This document shows, piece by piece, positions 48,477-56,622 of a stretch of DNA of 64,000 nucleotides. The notes under the pieces are model-generated. The model was not told the origin of the DNA. It saw only the letters and a program-made list of their open reading frames with translations, and searched no databases. Every line of letters begins with the position of its first letter. The first letter of the stretch is position 1. The stretch comes from a virus, in IMG/VR virus record IMGVR_UViG_3300035704_000008, positions 1 through 64,000 of that record, one strand, 5' to 3'. The position numbers and the translations under genes are program-made.

Positions 48477-49061
48477 CTACGCACCGGTAACGCCCGTGCC
48501 GGAGTTGCCGTCGCGGCCGTCGGCGAGGCGGCGCAGGTCCGCGATGAACCACACCCGGTCGCGGACGGGCAGCCGGGCGCCGATGCCGTCCCACGCCTTC
48601 GCGTCGCCGGGGGCGTCGGGGAACACCTGGGCGCCGGACGGGTCGATGGTGCCGCTGTCGGCCAGGGCCAGCAGCCGCTCCATGATCTCCATGGCGTAGG
48701 GCGCGTCGGCGTCCCGCCGGGCCCTGTCGGCTATCGGCGGGTGCCAGCCGTCCGGGCCGGCCGTGAGGCGGTCCGGCTTAACCGCGATCAGCTCGTCGTC
48801 ATGCCCCAGGATGACCGCGACCATCGAGTCATAGGTGACGGCGTACGCCGCCGCGATCTCGCGCAGCGTCGGGGTGAGGAACGTGTTGGGCCGGTAGGCG
48901 TTCTCGATGTCGGTGACGAGGCGGATGTTGATGCCGTGCTCGCGGGTGAACGCGGGCCGCCGGCGGTAGCCCAGCTCGCCCCGGCGGAGCTGGAGGAGCT
49001 CGCCGAGCCGCTTCCAGGCGTCCTCGGGGCCGCGGATGACGGGCCGTCGGTCTGATTCCAT
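48477..49061 (-). CDS. XRE-like regulator, candidate lysogeny repressor
   Basis: 194 residues from ATG 49061 with AAAGGGGA upstream. N-terminal HTH (WKRLGELLQLRRGELGYRRR, HGINIRLVTDIENAYRPNTFLTPTLREIAAAY in parts), a linker, and a C-terminal helical domain (YAMEIMERLLALADSG, DRVWFIADLRRLAD). It is divergent from another XRE gene at 49277 with an inverted repeat between, the layout of a repressor/Cro pair. Confidence 0.7.
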   Translation of the reverse strand: MESDRRPVIRGPEDAWKRLGELLQLRRGELGYRRRPAFTREHGINIRLVTDIENAYRPNTFLTPTLREIAAAYAVTYDSMVAVILGHDDELIAVKPDRLTAGPDGWHPPIADRARRDADAPYAMEIMERLLALADSGTIDPSGAQVFPDAPGDAKAWDGIGARLPVRDRVWFIADLRRLADGRDGNSGTGVTGA

Positions 49062-49114
49062 GCTGTCCCCTTTGCGGGAAGTCCCGTCCCCCATGCATGA
49101 CTTTGACTGGTCAG

Positions 49115-49136
49115 GAGGTTGCCGTCAAGCAACCTC
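49115..49136. promoter_or_regulatory. Operator-like inverted repeat
   Basis: GAGGTTGC (49115-49122) and GCAACCTC (49129-49136) are perfect 8-bp arms around six bases. Just beyond are three AGCAGG(A) direct repeats (about 49143-49170). They lie between divergent XRE regulators, as expected of an operator. Confidence 0.55.
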
Positions 49137-49241
49137 AACGTTAGCAGGACAGAGCAGGAAGGAGCAGGTTAGCCGGCTTTTCGCGCGTTTCTGCGCGCCT
49201 CCTGGCTAGGTAAGTTTTCTGGCTTCTTCCGCATTTCTTAT

Positions 49242-49270
49242 TGACGCCGGCTCCTGTTCTCTCCTATCTT
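49242..49270 (+). promoter_or_regulatory. Promoter giving a leaderless transcript
   Basis: TTGACG (49242-49247), 17-base spacer, TATCTT (49265-49270). A start seven bases downstream coincides with ATG 49277, and there is no ribosome site, so the mRNA is probably leaderless, which is common in actinomycetes. Confidence 0.6.
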
Positions 49271-49276
49271 CGTCAC

Positions 49277-49519
49277 ATGCCCAAGCGCACAGGACGCCCG
49301 CCCGGATTCAAGACGGACGGCCCGAAGATCCGCAGCCTCCGCGTCGACCTCGGCCTCTCGGCCACTCAGGTGGGCGCCAAGGTCGGCTGCGACGCCCAGA
49401 CCGTCAGGCGGGCCGAGAGGGGCGGCCCCATCGACCCCGTGACCGCCAGCCGCATCGCCAGGGTCCTCGGCCTCGGCATCGCGGACATCGCCGCACCGCC
49501 CCAGGTCACGGCCGCCTAG
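49277..49519 (+). CDS. XRE-family HTH protein, Cro-like
   Basis: 80 residues from ATG 49277. SLRVDLGLSATQVGAKVGCDAQTVRRAERGGPIDPVTASRIARVLGL, read in parts, is a complete XRE domain preceded by a basic GRPPGF AT-hook-like motif. It starts the plus-strand early operon and probably opposes the repressor at 48477. Confidence 0.78.
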   Translation: MPKRTGRPPGFKTDGPKIRSLRVDLGLSATQVGAKVGCDAQTVRRAERGGPIDPVTASRIARVLGLGIADIAAPPQVTAA

Positions 49520-49523
49520 ACGC

Positions 49524-49557
49524 AAAAAACGGCCCGGCCGCCGAACACGACCGGGCC
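49524..49557 (-). terminator. Intrinsic terminator (minus-strand polarity)
   Basis: GGCCCGG (49531-49537) pairs with CCGGGCC (49551-49557). On the minus strand the stem is followed by GTTTTTTG (49530-49523). It would stop antisense transcription toward the regulator region; for plus-strand transcripts it has no T-run. Confidence 0.55.
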
Positions 49558-49611
49558 AACGAGCGGGATACGTCTCGCTCACAGAATAACAAATCGAAGG
49601 GATACGACTCA

Positions 49612-49899
49612 ATGACACACACGCCAGCCCTGGTGCTATCAGACCTGACGCTGAGCGCGGTCCAGGCCGAAGCCACCCGGGCGCACCTCAAACACGGGCC
49701 GAAAGGCCAGTCGATGCTCTGCAGCATCAGCGACGAGCGCAGGCTGGCGATCGCAGCCGAAGAGGTCGGAGAAGTGGCCAGGTGGCTGAATGAGCTGGCC
49801 CTGGGCAACGAGCCGGATCCCGACGAGTTCGAGATCGAGCTGATCCAGTGCACCGCGATGTTCGCTAGCTGGGTCGAGGCCAAGGGGCAGGGACTGTGA
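49612..49899 (+). CDS. MazG-like protein
   Basis: 95 residues. DERRLAIAAEEVGEVARWLNEL has the EExxE helix of the MazG nucleotide pyrophosphohydrolase fold, followed by FEIELIQCTAMFASWVEA. Phage MazG-like proteins hydrolyse nucleotides and affect host stress signals. First gene of the overlapping early operon; stop overlaps the next GTG. Confidence 0.65.
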   Translation: MTHTPALVLSDLTLSAVQAEATRAHLKHGPKGQSMLCSISDERRLAIAAEEVGEVARWLNELALGNEPDPDEFEIELIQCTAMFASWVEAKGQGL

Positions 49900-50312
49900 T
49901 CGGCTACGGCCCCGCCGCCGAGGCCATCCGCGCCGAACGCGGCCTGCCCTACGCCACCGGCGCCGACGACCCGCCCGGCTGGCACGACCACCCCGGCATG
50001 ACCGGGCCGGACGACCGCGCCCCCGGACGACCGCGCCCCCGGTCACCCCGGCGCGCAGCCGGAAACGAGGCCGGCAGCATGACGACGACGACCGACACCT
50101 GCTGGGCCGACCCGCTGAGCCGCATGGAGCGGAAAGAACTGCGGCTCAAGCTGGCCCGCTCATGCAAGCGCTCCTATGACGCCGCCCGCTTCGTCGTCGC
50201 CCGTGACCCGCAGCCGGCCGATATCGAGATGATGCGCGCGCTCACGATCATCTCCGCCGAGATGTCCGACCTCCACCTCGACGTGACCGAGCGCGCGGAG
50301 GTGGCGGCATGA
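49896..50312 (+). CDS. Hypothetical protein
   Basis: 138 residues from GTG 49896. A disordered Pro/Arg/Gly N-terminal half precedes a helical half (MERKELRLKLARSCKRSYDAARFVVARD, DIEMMRALTIISAEMSDLHL, in parts). An internal ATG at about 50079 could start the folded part separately. Confidence 0.6.
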   Translation: MIGYGPAAEAIRAERGLPYATGADDPPGWHDHPGMTGPDDRAPGRPRPRSPRRAAGNEAGSMTTTTDTCWADPLSRMERKELRLKLARSCKRSYDAARFVVARDPQPADIEMMRALTIISAEMSDLHLDVTERAEVAA

Positions 50313-51073
50313 ACCTCCCGTTCCGCCGCCGCAGCCGCCCCCGCGGCCATGCTCGCCTCGCCCTCACCGGCGACATCCCCGGCACCAGCGAAGCCGACAC
50401 CGACATCCTCGACCGCGTCCAGCCCGCCGACTACGACGGCACCACCATCACCTTCACCGGCGCGTCGGACATCGGCCTTCCCGAGACGAGCGACACCGAA
50501 CTCCGCGAGCGCATGCACGACGTCTACCCGGCCCCGGCCGCCGAGCCGGCCGCCCGGCTCCGCGCCCAGCCCCGCTACCAGCCCCCGCAGCCACCGCCCC
50601 CCGCCGGGTACGCCGCCACCACCGGGCCCATGCCCGCCATCGGCCGCCTCGCCCCCGCCATCGGCGACGCCCTCACCCACGACGAGACGTGGGGGCCGAA
50701 ACTCGCCCCCCTGCCGTGCGGGCACTGCGGCACGCCCCCGCCGGTCCCCGACGGGATACTCGAGCGGACCCGGATCATCGGGCACGTCAACTGGCTCGCC
50801 GCCCAGGCCGGGTGGAAATACGACACCGACATCATCCTCACCTGCCCGCCCTGCCAGCAGGACGCCGCGTGGAAAGCCCGGCAGGGACAGCTCGAGGTGC
50901 GGTGGCCCGACGGCGGGATCTGCATGCGGCACGACGACGGCACCGGCGACCGGTGCGACTGCCCCGGCACGGTCCTGGCCGTCGACGTCATGCTCACGTC
51001 CCACGACTACCTGAGGACCGGCCGCGCCATCAGCATCCAGATCCTCAAGGACACGCAGGCGGGTACGCGATGA
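50309..51073 (+). CDS. Hypothetical protein with zinc-binding cysteines
   Basis: 254 residues, ATGA overlap. Basic N-terminus, Pro-rich middle, then LPCGHCGTPPPVPDG, LTCPPCQQD, CMRHDDGTGDRCDCPG, which give several CxxC pairs. Similar arrangements occur in actinophage early proteins; no catalytic motif seen. Confidence 0.6.
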   Translation: MNLPFRRRSRPRGHARLALTGDIPGTSEADTDILDRVQPADYDGTTITFTGASDIGLPETSDTELRERMHDVYPAPAAEPAARLRAQPRYQPPQPPPPAGYAATTGPMPAIGRLAPAIGDALTHDETWGPKLAPLPCGHCGTPPPVPDGILERTRIIGHVNWLAAQAGWKYDTDIILTCPPCQQDAAWKARQGQLEVRWPDGGICMRHDDGTGDRCDCPGTVLAVDVMLTSHDYLRTGRAISIQILKDTQAGTR

Positions 51074-51336
51074 GCAACCTGGAAAGCACGCGCCCCGGCT
51101 GGATCGGCCGGGCCATCGGCATCGGCTTCATCCTGCTCGCCATCGGCCTGACCGTCTGGGACCTGCAGGCCCCTGGGGGGATCGTCTGGCTCAACGGCAT
51201 CACCTTCATAGCCGGGGTGGTCAACTTCCACATCGGCACGATCCGGATCCGCCGCGCACGCGAGCATCACGAGTTCATGGAACGGCACCGCCAGCTCATG
51301 GAGACGCACCGCGACCTACCCGGTGGTGCACGATGA
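51070..51336 (+). CDS. Small membrane protein
   Basis: 88 residues, ATGA overlap with previous stop. Two hydrophobic helices (AIGIGFILLAIGLTVWDL; GIVWLNGITFIAGVVNF) then a charged helix rich in His/Arg/Glu (REHHEFMERHRQLMETHR). Confidence 0.6.
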   Translation: MSNLESTRPGWIGRAIGIGFILLAIGLTVWDLQAPGGIVWLNGITFIAGVVNFHIGTIRIRRAREHHEFMERHRQLMETHRDLPGGAR

Positions 51337-51587
51337 CCGTCACAGACGAGGAGGCCGTGGCGCTGGCCCGGGACGAGCCCGCCGTGACACTCGCCCGGGA
51401 CACCATCGCCCTGCTCGCCGAGGCCGTCGCCCTGCTCCGCGACCTCGCCGCCCGGAACGAGGCCGCCGCCGAATGGGCCGCCGACAAGATCGCCGGCGGG
51501 ACAGCGCCGAAGCCCGTGGCGTACGGGCTGATGGACGCGACCCTGCAGACCGCCGCGTACGCCCGGGGACAGGCGGCGACGCCATGA
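51333..51587 (+). CDS. Hypothetical helical protein
   Basis: 84 residues, ATGA overlap. Mainly helix (VTLARDTIALLAEAVALLRDLAARNEAAAEWAADKI, in part), acidic. Function unknown. Confidence 0.6.
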   Translation: MTVTDEEAVALARDEPAVTLARDTIALLAEAVALLRDLAARNEAAAEWAADKIAGGTAPKPVAYGLMDATLQTAAYARGQAATP

Positions 51588-51853
51588 CCAGCCACGGCGG
51601 CGTATGCCGCGCAGTAAGCCAGCGCGGCAGCGCGGTGACCGCGTACATCGACGGGAGCGCCGTCCTGGCGATCCCGAAACGCGACGGCGACTTCATCTGC
51701 ACCCAGGACACCGGCCACGAGAAGAGTCACGCATCGTGCGACGGCCAGGGGCACATCCTGGCCCGGTGGCCCCGGTCGTCCGTCGAGCGGTACTGGCAGC
51801 CCGGCGACTGCGACGGCTGTGATCACGAACACCCGCCGGAGGTGACCCGGTGA
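51584..51853 (+). CDS. Hypothetical cysteine-containing protein
   Basis: 89 residues, ATGA overlap. VCRAVSQRGSAVTAYIDG, FICTQDTGHEKSHASCDGQG, CDGCDHEHPPE; Cys/His spacing suggests zinc binding. No family recognised. Confidence 0.6.
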   Translation: MTSHGGVCRAVSQRGSAVTAYIDGSAVLAIPKRDGDFICTQDTGHEKSHASCDGQGHILARWPRSSVERYWQPGDCDGCDHEHPPEVTR

Positions 51854-52122
51854 GCTGGCCCGACATGATGACGCCCTGGGACGCCGCGCCCGCCGCCCCC
51901 GACCCGCTGCGGGTCAGGATCCTCGGCGGCCTCGCCTACAGCGCCCTCGACCTCCGCGAGCGCATCGCCGGCGACTGCGCCGACTGCGGCCCGGAACTCT
52001 GCCCCGACCACGCCGAGGCCGCCGACCTCGCCGACCAGTTCGAGAACGCCTACATGCAGGTCGCGACCGGCACCCGCGAATGGTGCGACCTCGCGGTCAA
52101 GCTGATCTCGGAGATGAACTGA
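51850..52122 (+). CDS. Hypothetical protein
   Basis: 90 residues from GTG 51850. Contains DCADCGPELCPDHAEAADLADQFENAY, a CxxC...C.DH motif in a helical context. Directly upstream of the RecE-like nuclease (TGATG overlap). Confidence 0.6.
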   Translation: MSWPDMMTPWDAAPAAPDPLRVRILGGLAYSALDLRERIAGDCADCGPELCPDHAEAADLADQFENAYMQVATGTREWCDLAVKLISEMN

Positions 52123-52988
52123 TGACCGTCATCGAGGCCGGGGTCGTGGTCGGCGAGCCCGGCGTCTACGACGGCCTGGACGAGGCCGCCTACCACGCCG
52201 ACCCCGTGCCCGGCGGGTCACTGTCGGCATCAGGCGCTAAGCTCCTGCTGCCCCCGTCGTGTCCCGCCCTGTACCGCTACCGGCGCGACCACCCGAAGGT
52301 GTCGGCGGAGTTCGACTTCGGCACCGCCGCGCACAAGCTCGTCCTCGGCACCGGGCCACCGATCGACATCATCGACGCTAAGAACTGGCAGACCAAGGCC
52401 GCGCAGGACAAGCGGAAAGCAAGCCGCGCTGCCGGGCGCGTCCCGATGCTCACCGACGAGTTCTGCGAAGTGGTGGCGATGGAAGCCGCCATCCGCGAGC
52501 ATCCCGTCGCCGGGCAGCTGTTCGACCCGGCGCGCGGCACCGCCGAGCAATCCATGTTCTGGCAGGACGACGAGTTCGGGATCTGGCGCCGGGCACGGCT
52601 CGACTGGATCCTGAATCCGCGCAATATCGGCGGCCGCTTCCTCGTCGCCGACTACAAGACCACGACCGACGCCAGCCCGGCCGCGATCCGCAAGACGGTC
52701 GCGAACCTGAATTACCACATGCAGGCCGCCTGGTACATCGATGCGGTCGAGCAGTTCTACGACCTCGGTCCGGCGTTCCTGTTCGTGTTCCAGGAGAAGA
52801 CCGCGCCATACCTCATCACCATCGCCGAGCTCGACGACGACGCGATCCGCGCCGGCCGGGCCCGCAACCGGGACGCCTGCGAGATCTGGCGGGACTGCAC
52901 CCAGGCCGGCGTCTGGCCCGGCTACACCGACGACATCGAGCTGATCACGCTGCCGCCATGGGCGGCACGCACCGAGGGGGACTACTGA
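52122..52988 (+). CDS. RecE/exonuclease VIII-like PD-(D/E)XK nuclease
   Basis: 288 residues from ATG 52122. SLSASGAKLLLPPSCPALYRY and EFDFGTAAHKLVLG are the N-terminal blocks of this group. RRARLDWIL and FLVADYKTTTDASP supply the catalytic D...DxK motif, and YHMQAAWYIDAV the downstream helix. It should degrade 5' ends of linear DNA to expose single strands for the RecT-like protein encoded immediately after. Confidence 0.85.
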   Translation: MTVIEAGVVVGEPGVYDGLDEAAYHADPVPGGSLSASGAKLLLPPSCPALYRYRRDHPKVSAEFDFGTAAHKLVLGTGPPIDIIDAKNWQTKAAQDKRKASRAAGRVPMLTDEFCEVVAMEAAIREHPVAGQLFDPARGTAEQSMFWQDDEFGIWRRARLDWILNPRNIGGRFLVADYKTTTDASPAAIRKTVANLNYHMQAAWYIDAVEQFYDLGPAFLFVFQEKTAPYLITIAELDDDAIRAGRARNRDACEIWRDCTQAGVWPGYTDDIELITLPPWAARTEGDY

Positions 52989-52989
52989 A

Positions 52990-54126
52990 ATGACCAGCAC
53001 CGCACTAGACATCAACCACCACGGCGCGACCGCCACGGCGCTGGCGATCCAGCCCGGCCAGATCTCATGGGATCCCACGCAGCTCGCCGCCCTCGGGCAG
53101 CTCGGCCTGGCCGACGCGAGCGACGGCGACCGGTCCGTGTTCCTCCACGTCTCACAGCGCACCGGCCTCGACCCGTTCGCCCGGCAGATCTACATGATCC
53201 CGCGCCGGGAGAAGGTGCCCGGCACCCAGAACTGGCGCACGAAGTGGACGATCCAGACCGGCATCGAGGGCTGGCGCGTCATCCGCGACCGCGCCGAGCG
53301 CCGCTACGGCGTCCGGGGAACACTCAGCCGCGCTACCTGGTACGACGGCGACGGCAACGAGCACAAGGTGTGGGTACGGCCTGACCCGCCCGCCGCCTGC
53401 GAGCTCACCTACACCGTCAAGGACAGCGAAGGCACCGAGACGCCCTACACCTCCGTGCTCCAGTTCCGCGAGTACGCGCAGACAGGCAGCGACGGCGGCC
53501 TCATCGCCCAGTGGGCGGCCAAGAAGTCCCACATGCTCGAGAAGTGCACCGAGGCCGACGTGTACCGCAAGGCGTTCCCGCAGGACTTCAGCGGCATCTA
53601 CCTCGACGACACCATGCCCGCGCAGCAGGAGGACGCGCCGCTCGTCCCGCCCCGCGGCCGCGTCACCGCCGGCGAGATCATCAGCCGCGGACCTGCGGCG
53701 GAGGATGACACCCAGGCCGGCCCGGGGCGTGCGCTCGCCGGTGACGGGGGCCGGCCGGACAGGACGCAGAGCGACCCCAGGGCTGCCGGGGCTGCCTCTC
53801 CTCGGGGTGCGCAGCCGCCTCCGCCGCAGCCTGACGACGAGCCGCGGCCGCCGCCGCGCGCTACCAGCGGGCAGCTCAGCATGCTCGGCCAGCGGCTCGG
53901 CAAGCTCGGCGTCGGCGACGAGAACCGCCTCGGCACCCTGGAGAAGCTCTCCGGGCGCGACCTCGGCGAGCCGGGCCACCTCACCCAGGACGAGGCCGCG
54001 CGGATCAGGGGTCTGCTCGACCGGTGCACGGACGGCAAGGGCGCGCCCGACCGGGGCGCGCTCGTCGAGCTGCTCGCCACCGGCCAGCTGCCCGAAGCGG
54101 AGAAGGCGGCCGGCGGCGATGAGTGA
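52990..54126 (+). CDS. recT: RecT/Bet-family single-strand annealing protein
   Basis: 378 residues. The core (FLHVSQRTGLDPFARQIYMIPR, TIQTGIEGWRVIRDR, ACELTYTVKD, AAKKSHMLEKCTEADVYRKAFP in parts) matches the lambda Bet/RecT family. The C-terminal third is Pro-rich and disordered, then a small helical domain (LSMLGQRLGKLGVGDENRL). With the upstream nuclease it forms a RecE-RecT recombination pair used in replication and repair of phage DNA. Confidence 0.88.
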   Translation: MTSTALDINHHGATATALAIQPGQISWDPTQLAALGQLGLADASDGDRSVFLHVSQRTGLDPFARQIYMIPRREKVPGTQNWRTKWTIQTGIEGWRVIRDRAERRYGVRGTLSRATWYDGDGNEHKVWVRPDPPAACELTYTVKDSEGTETPYTSVLQFREYAQTGSDGGLIAQWAAKKSHMLEKCTEADVYRKAFPQDFSGIYLDDTMPAQQEDAPLVPPRGRVTAGEIISRGPAAEDDTQAGPGRALAGDGGRPDRTQSDPRAAGAASPRGAQPPPPQPDDEPRPPPRATSGQLSMLGQRLGKLGVGDENRLGTLEKLSGRDLGEPGHLTQDEAARIRGLLDRCTDGKGAPDRGALVELLATGQLPEAEKAAGGDE

Positions 54127-54355
54127 TCCGCATGTCCGCGAGATCGGCCGCCTGGAAGACGACCAGGGCCGCATCGTCATCGTCGGCGTCGACCACGGCG
54201 CGGTGACGCTGCGGACCCTGCGCACGCGCACCAGCGGCGCCGTCGAGCTCGGCTGCGTCCAGGCCGAGGAGTTCGGCCAACTGTACATCGCCGCCTGCTG
54301 GGCGGCAGCCAGGGACATCGAGCGGCTCGCCGTGGCGCTGGCGGCTGCGTCATGA
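54119..54355 (+). CDS. Hypothetical protein
   Basis: 78 residues, ATG 54119 overlapping the RecT gene by eight bases. Beta-rich first half (GRIVIVGVDHGAVTLRTLR) and a helical second half (EEFGQLYIAACWAAARDIERL). A frequent partner of recombination genes in actinophages; role unknown. Confidence 0.6.
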   Translation: MSDPHVREIGRLEDDQGRIVIVGVDHGAVTLRTLRTRTSGAVELGCVQAEEFGQLYIAACWAAARDIERLAVALAAAS

Positions 54356-54600
54356 CCGCCACCGCCTACACCGCCGTCGGCGTGATCCTCGCCGGATGCG
54401 GCGCCTACGCCTGGGACGTCCTGGACGGCCGCGGCCGCATCGCCACCGCCATCCTCCGCGTCAGGTGGGCCTGGCGCTGCCGCGGATGCCCCCCGCCCGG
54501 CAGCGAGGTCGACCCCCTCGACCGCGACGACATGCGCGCGTTCACCGCCGCCGTCCGGGCCTGGCGGCTGCCAGCCGCCCCGGAGAGGACCCGGACGTGA
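54352..54600 (+). CDS. Small membrane-associated protein
   Basis: 82 residues, ATGA overlap. N-terminal helix (YTAVGVILAGCGAYAWDVL), Cys pair CRGCPPPG, acidic C-terminal half. Function unknown. Confidence 0.55.
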   Translation: MTATAYTAVGVILAGCGAYAWDVLDGRGRIATAILRVRWAWRCRGCPPPGSEVDPLDRDDMRAFTAAVRAWRLPAAPERTRT

Positions 54601-54773
54601 AGGCGCTCGCCATCATCCTGTGGCTGCTCGCCTGGGCCGCCGCGAGCATCGCGGCCGGCGCCGGGTGGGCCGCGCTCAGGGGACGCTGCAGCCGGGCCAT
54701 GGCCGGGAGCCTGTCGCTGACGGCCCTGGCCGTGGCGGCGGTACTCGCCTGGGCCGGGACGGCGGCGTGGTGA
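54597..54773 (+). CDS. Small membrane protein
   Basis: 58 residues from GTG 54597. Two helices (ALAIILWLLAWAAASIAAGAG; SLSLTALAVAAVLAWAG). GTGA overlaps at both ends. Confidence 0.55.
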   Translation: MKALAIILWLLAWAAASIAAGAGWAALRGRCSRAMAGSLSLTALAVAAVLAWAGTAAW

Positions 54774-54988
54774 CGCGCGCCGAGCACCTGGCCTGGTGCA
54801 AAGAACGCGCCCTGGAGTACGCCGACATGGGCGACGTGGCCAACGCGATGGCGTCCCTCGGGTCGGACCTGAGCAAGCACCCCGAGACGAGAGGCCACAG
54901 CGGCATGGAGCTGATGATGATGCTCGCCATGGGCGGCCACCTCGACTCGCCAGCCGAGCTGCGGAAGTTCATCGAGGGGTTCAACTGA
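54770..54988 (+). CDS. Conserved actinophage small protein
   Basis: 72 residues from GTG 54770. RAEHLAWCKERALEYADMGD, MASLGSDLSKHPETRGHSG, HLDSPAELRKFIEGFN match a family frequently met in early regions of actinobacterial phages, function unknown. Confidence 0.7.
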   Translation: MTRAEHLAWCKERALEYADMGDVANAMASLGSDLSKHPETRGHSGMELMMMLAMGGHLDSPAELRKFIEGFN

Positions 54989-54989
54989 C

Positions 54990-55079
54990 ATGACTACACG
55001 GGGAGAGCGACCGGCCGGGGCCAGGGCTGAGCTCAGCACTGTCCCGGCCGGGTTCCACCTGCACGTGCCCATCCGCTAG
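54990..55079 (+). CDS. Possible 29-residue peptide
   Basis: ATG 54990, two bases after the previous stop, ending TAG 55079: TTRGERPAGARAELSTVP. No ribosome site of its own. Kept because it fills the gap and uses typical codons, but support is weak. Confidence 0.3.
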   Translation: MTTRGERPAGARAELSTVPAGFHLHVPIR

Positions 55080-55102
55080 CTGAGGAGACGGGGGACCGTT
55101 GA

Positions 55103-55549
55103 GTGACCATGCCACCCGAGCCGCCATCAGGGCTCATGGCGGTCGGCCCGCGCGAGTGGATGAACGTGTGGGCCCGGGTGATCGCGCCGCCCTCAGTGAA
55201 GCTCACCGGCGTTATGGCCGCGTATTTCGCGGACTATTCCACGGGTGCGGAAATACGCCCGGGAAACGAGATCCTGGCCGCCGTGTCCGGGCAGCTGGAC
55301 AAGCGGACGGTAATGAAGGCGCTGGCTCAGATAAGGGAATGGGGATTGATATGGCGGTATTCGGAGGGGCGTTTGCAGGGGCGGCGGGGAATGGCGGACG
55401 TGTACCGGCTGACGGTGCCGGCGGACGCTTTGGCGATGATCCCGATGCTTGACCCGGACTACCGCCACCCTGTGGATAACTTCAACGGATCAGGTGATCT
55501 CAGATCAGGTGATCTCAGATCAGGTGATCTGAATGCTCGGAACAGGTGA
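55103..55549 (+). CDS. Replication initiator-like winged-helix protein
   Basis: 148 residues from GTG 55103. VIAPPSVKLTGVMAAYFADYSTG, EIRPGNEILAAVSGQLDKRTVMKALAQIREWGL and ADVYRLTVP form a winged-helix domain like phage or plasmid initiators. The last 25 residues (NGSGDLRSGDLRSGDL) are encoded by the iteron repeats. The next gene looks like the usual C-terminal zinc domain in another frame. Confidence 0.7.
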   Translation: MTMPPEPPSGLMAVGPREWMNVWARVIAPPSVKLTGVMAAYFADYSTGAEIRPGNEILAAVSGQLDKRTVMKALAQIREWGLIWRYSEGRLQGRRGMADVYRLTVPADALAMIPMLDPDYRHPVDNFNGSGDLRSGDLRSGDLNARNR

Positions 55550-55574
55550 TCTCAGTGCACGGAACAGGTGATCT
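55491..55574. repeat. Iterons, five copies of CAGGTGATCT; candidate origin
   Basis: CAGGTGATCT at 55491, 55506, 55521, 55543 and 55565. The first spacings are 15 and 15, the later ones 22 and 22 bases. Each contains the GGTGATC half of a palindrome completed at the end of the array (GGTGATCTCAGATCACC, 55567-55583). Iterons within an initiator gene are a classic origin layout (as in lambda O). Confidence 0.8.
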
Positions 55575-55929
55575 CAGATCACCCCACCCATACCAGTACC
55601 TAAACCACCTACCCAAGCCACAACTCGAGGTTGCCGTCCGCACACCTGCACCTGGAAGGGGGGCAAAGTTGTCCACAGGCACGACGGAAAACCGGGATGG
55701 CGGCCAGCCCCCCGAATGGTGCGGGCAATGCGATAAACGAACCCGGCACCTGAATACACCCGGCGGTCCCGTTCGCTGCGCCTGCCACCCGGACGGCAAG
55801 CTCCTACGACAGCACCGCATTTGTCCTCGCTGCCGGTCGGTCATTCATAAATGGGACCGCAATAGATGCGAAAGCCATATCCCCGTCAGGAGCGCCGCGT
55901 TATGGACGCCGCGGAAAAGAATGCCGTAA
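55546..55929 (+). CDS. Zinc-finger protein, probably detached C-terminal part of initiator
   Basis: 127 residues from GTG 55546 (overlapping the previous stop). The first 60 codons cross the iterons and are Pro-rich. The rest (PPEWCGQCDKRTRHL, VRCACHPDG, ICPRCRSVIHKW) is a double CxxC zinc domain like those at the C-terminus of actinophage initiators. 22-bp repeat changes shift the frame, so the two genes may once have been one. Confidence 0.6.
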   Translation: MISVHGTGDLRSPHPYQYLNHLPKPQLEVAVRTPAPGRGAKLSTGTTENRDGGQPPEWCGQCDKRTRHLNTPGGPVRCACHPDGKLLRQHRICPRCRSVIHKWDRNRCESHIPVRSAALWTPRKRMP

Positions 55930-56183
55930 CCGCCGTGACCCGCCAGATCATCCCTCACCCGTACGCCTACGATGCCCACTCGCCTGAGCGGCGCCAGTTC
56001 AGCGTGCTGTGCTGGCGCGGCTGGTGCGACAACGACTACCGGGACCGGGAGATCGGGGCGATGGTCCAGATGGTGAGCGGCGTCGCCCGGGAACCGGCGA
56101 AGGGTCTCCCCGTCCGCCAGTGCCCGACACCGGACACGTGCGAGTGCGAGTGCCACGATGTCCCGGCCGGAGCCGCGTCGTGA
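55902..56183 (+). CDS. Hypothetical protein
   Basis: 93 residues from ATG 55902 with AGGAG upstream; ATG 55866 lacks one. Contains LCWRGWCDNDYRDREIGAMVQMV and a Cys-rich end (CPTPDTCECECHD). No family recognised. Confidence 0.55.
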   Translation: MDAAEKNAVTAVTRQIIPHPYAYDAHSPERRQFSVLCWRGWCDNDYRDREIGAMVQMVSGVAREPAKGLPVRQCPTPDTCECECHDVPAGAAS

Positions 56184-56386
56184 CCGCCGTCGCGGTGGCC
56201 CGCGGCGTCCTCTGGGCCGCGCTCGGGACCGTCCTGCTCCTGGCCTTCGTCGCGCCGGTGCTCTGGGCGTGGGCCGGGCCGCAGGGGTGGCCGATGCTGG
56301 CGTGGCTGCTGGCGGTGTGCGCGGTCGTGGTGGCCGCCGGGCTGTGCGCGTCCGCGCTGCAGCCGAAAGGAGACGAGGGGACATGA
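56180..56386 (+). CDS. Small membrane protein
   Basis: 68 residues from GTG 56180. Two helices (VLWAALGTVLLLAFVAPVLWAW; MLAWLLAVCAVVVAAGLCA). GTGA/ATGA overlaps with both neighbours. Confidence 0.6.
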   Translation: MTAVAVARGVLWAALGTVLLLAFVAPVLWAWAGPQGWPMLAWLLAVCAVVVAAGLCASALQPKGDEGT

Positions 56387-56622
56387 AAACTCAACTAGAC
56401 CCGGCGAAACTACGAGAGGCCGGCCGGGCGGCCCTGGCCGAGCTGGACACCAAGCACGAGGTGATCAGCAAGCTTCAGGACGTCATCGACGAGACGTGGC
56501 GTGAGGCGTACGCGATCGAGCACCGCATCAAGGCGATCCTGGTGCACCTCGGCGTGATCGCGCAGGACGAGCCTTTTGACGAGAACGCGGCGACGCTAGC
56601 GCTGGGGACCGGCGATGGGTGA
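56383..56622 (+). CDS. Hypothetical coiled-coil protein
   Basis: 79 residues, ATGA overlap. Charged helix (KLREAGRAALAELDTKHEVISKLQDVIDETWREAY, in part) then HRIKAILVHLGVIAQDEPFDE. Common type in actinophage early regions; function unknown. Confidence 0.6.
   Translation: MKTQLDPAKLREAGRAALAELDTKHEVISKLQDVIDETWREAYAIEHRIKAILVHLGVIAQDEPFDENAATLALGTGDG

Noticed and set aside
49241-49276. Upstream ATG extending the Cro-like protein
   Set aside because: It lies within the promoter; the leaderless ATG at 49277 fits the -10 spacing better.
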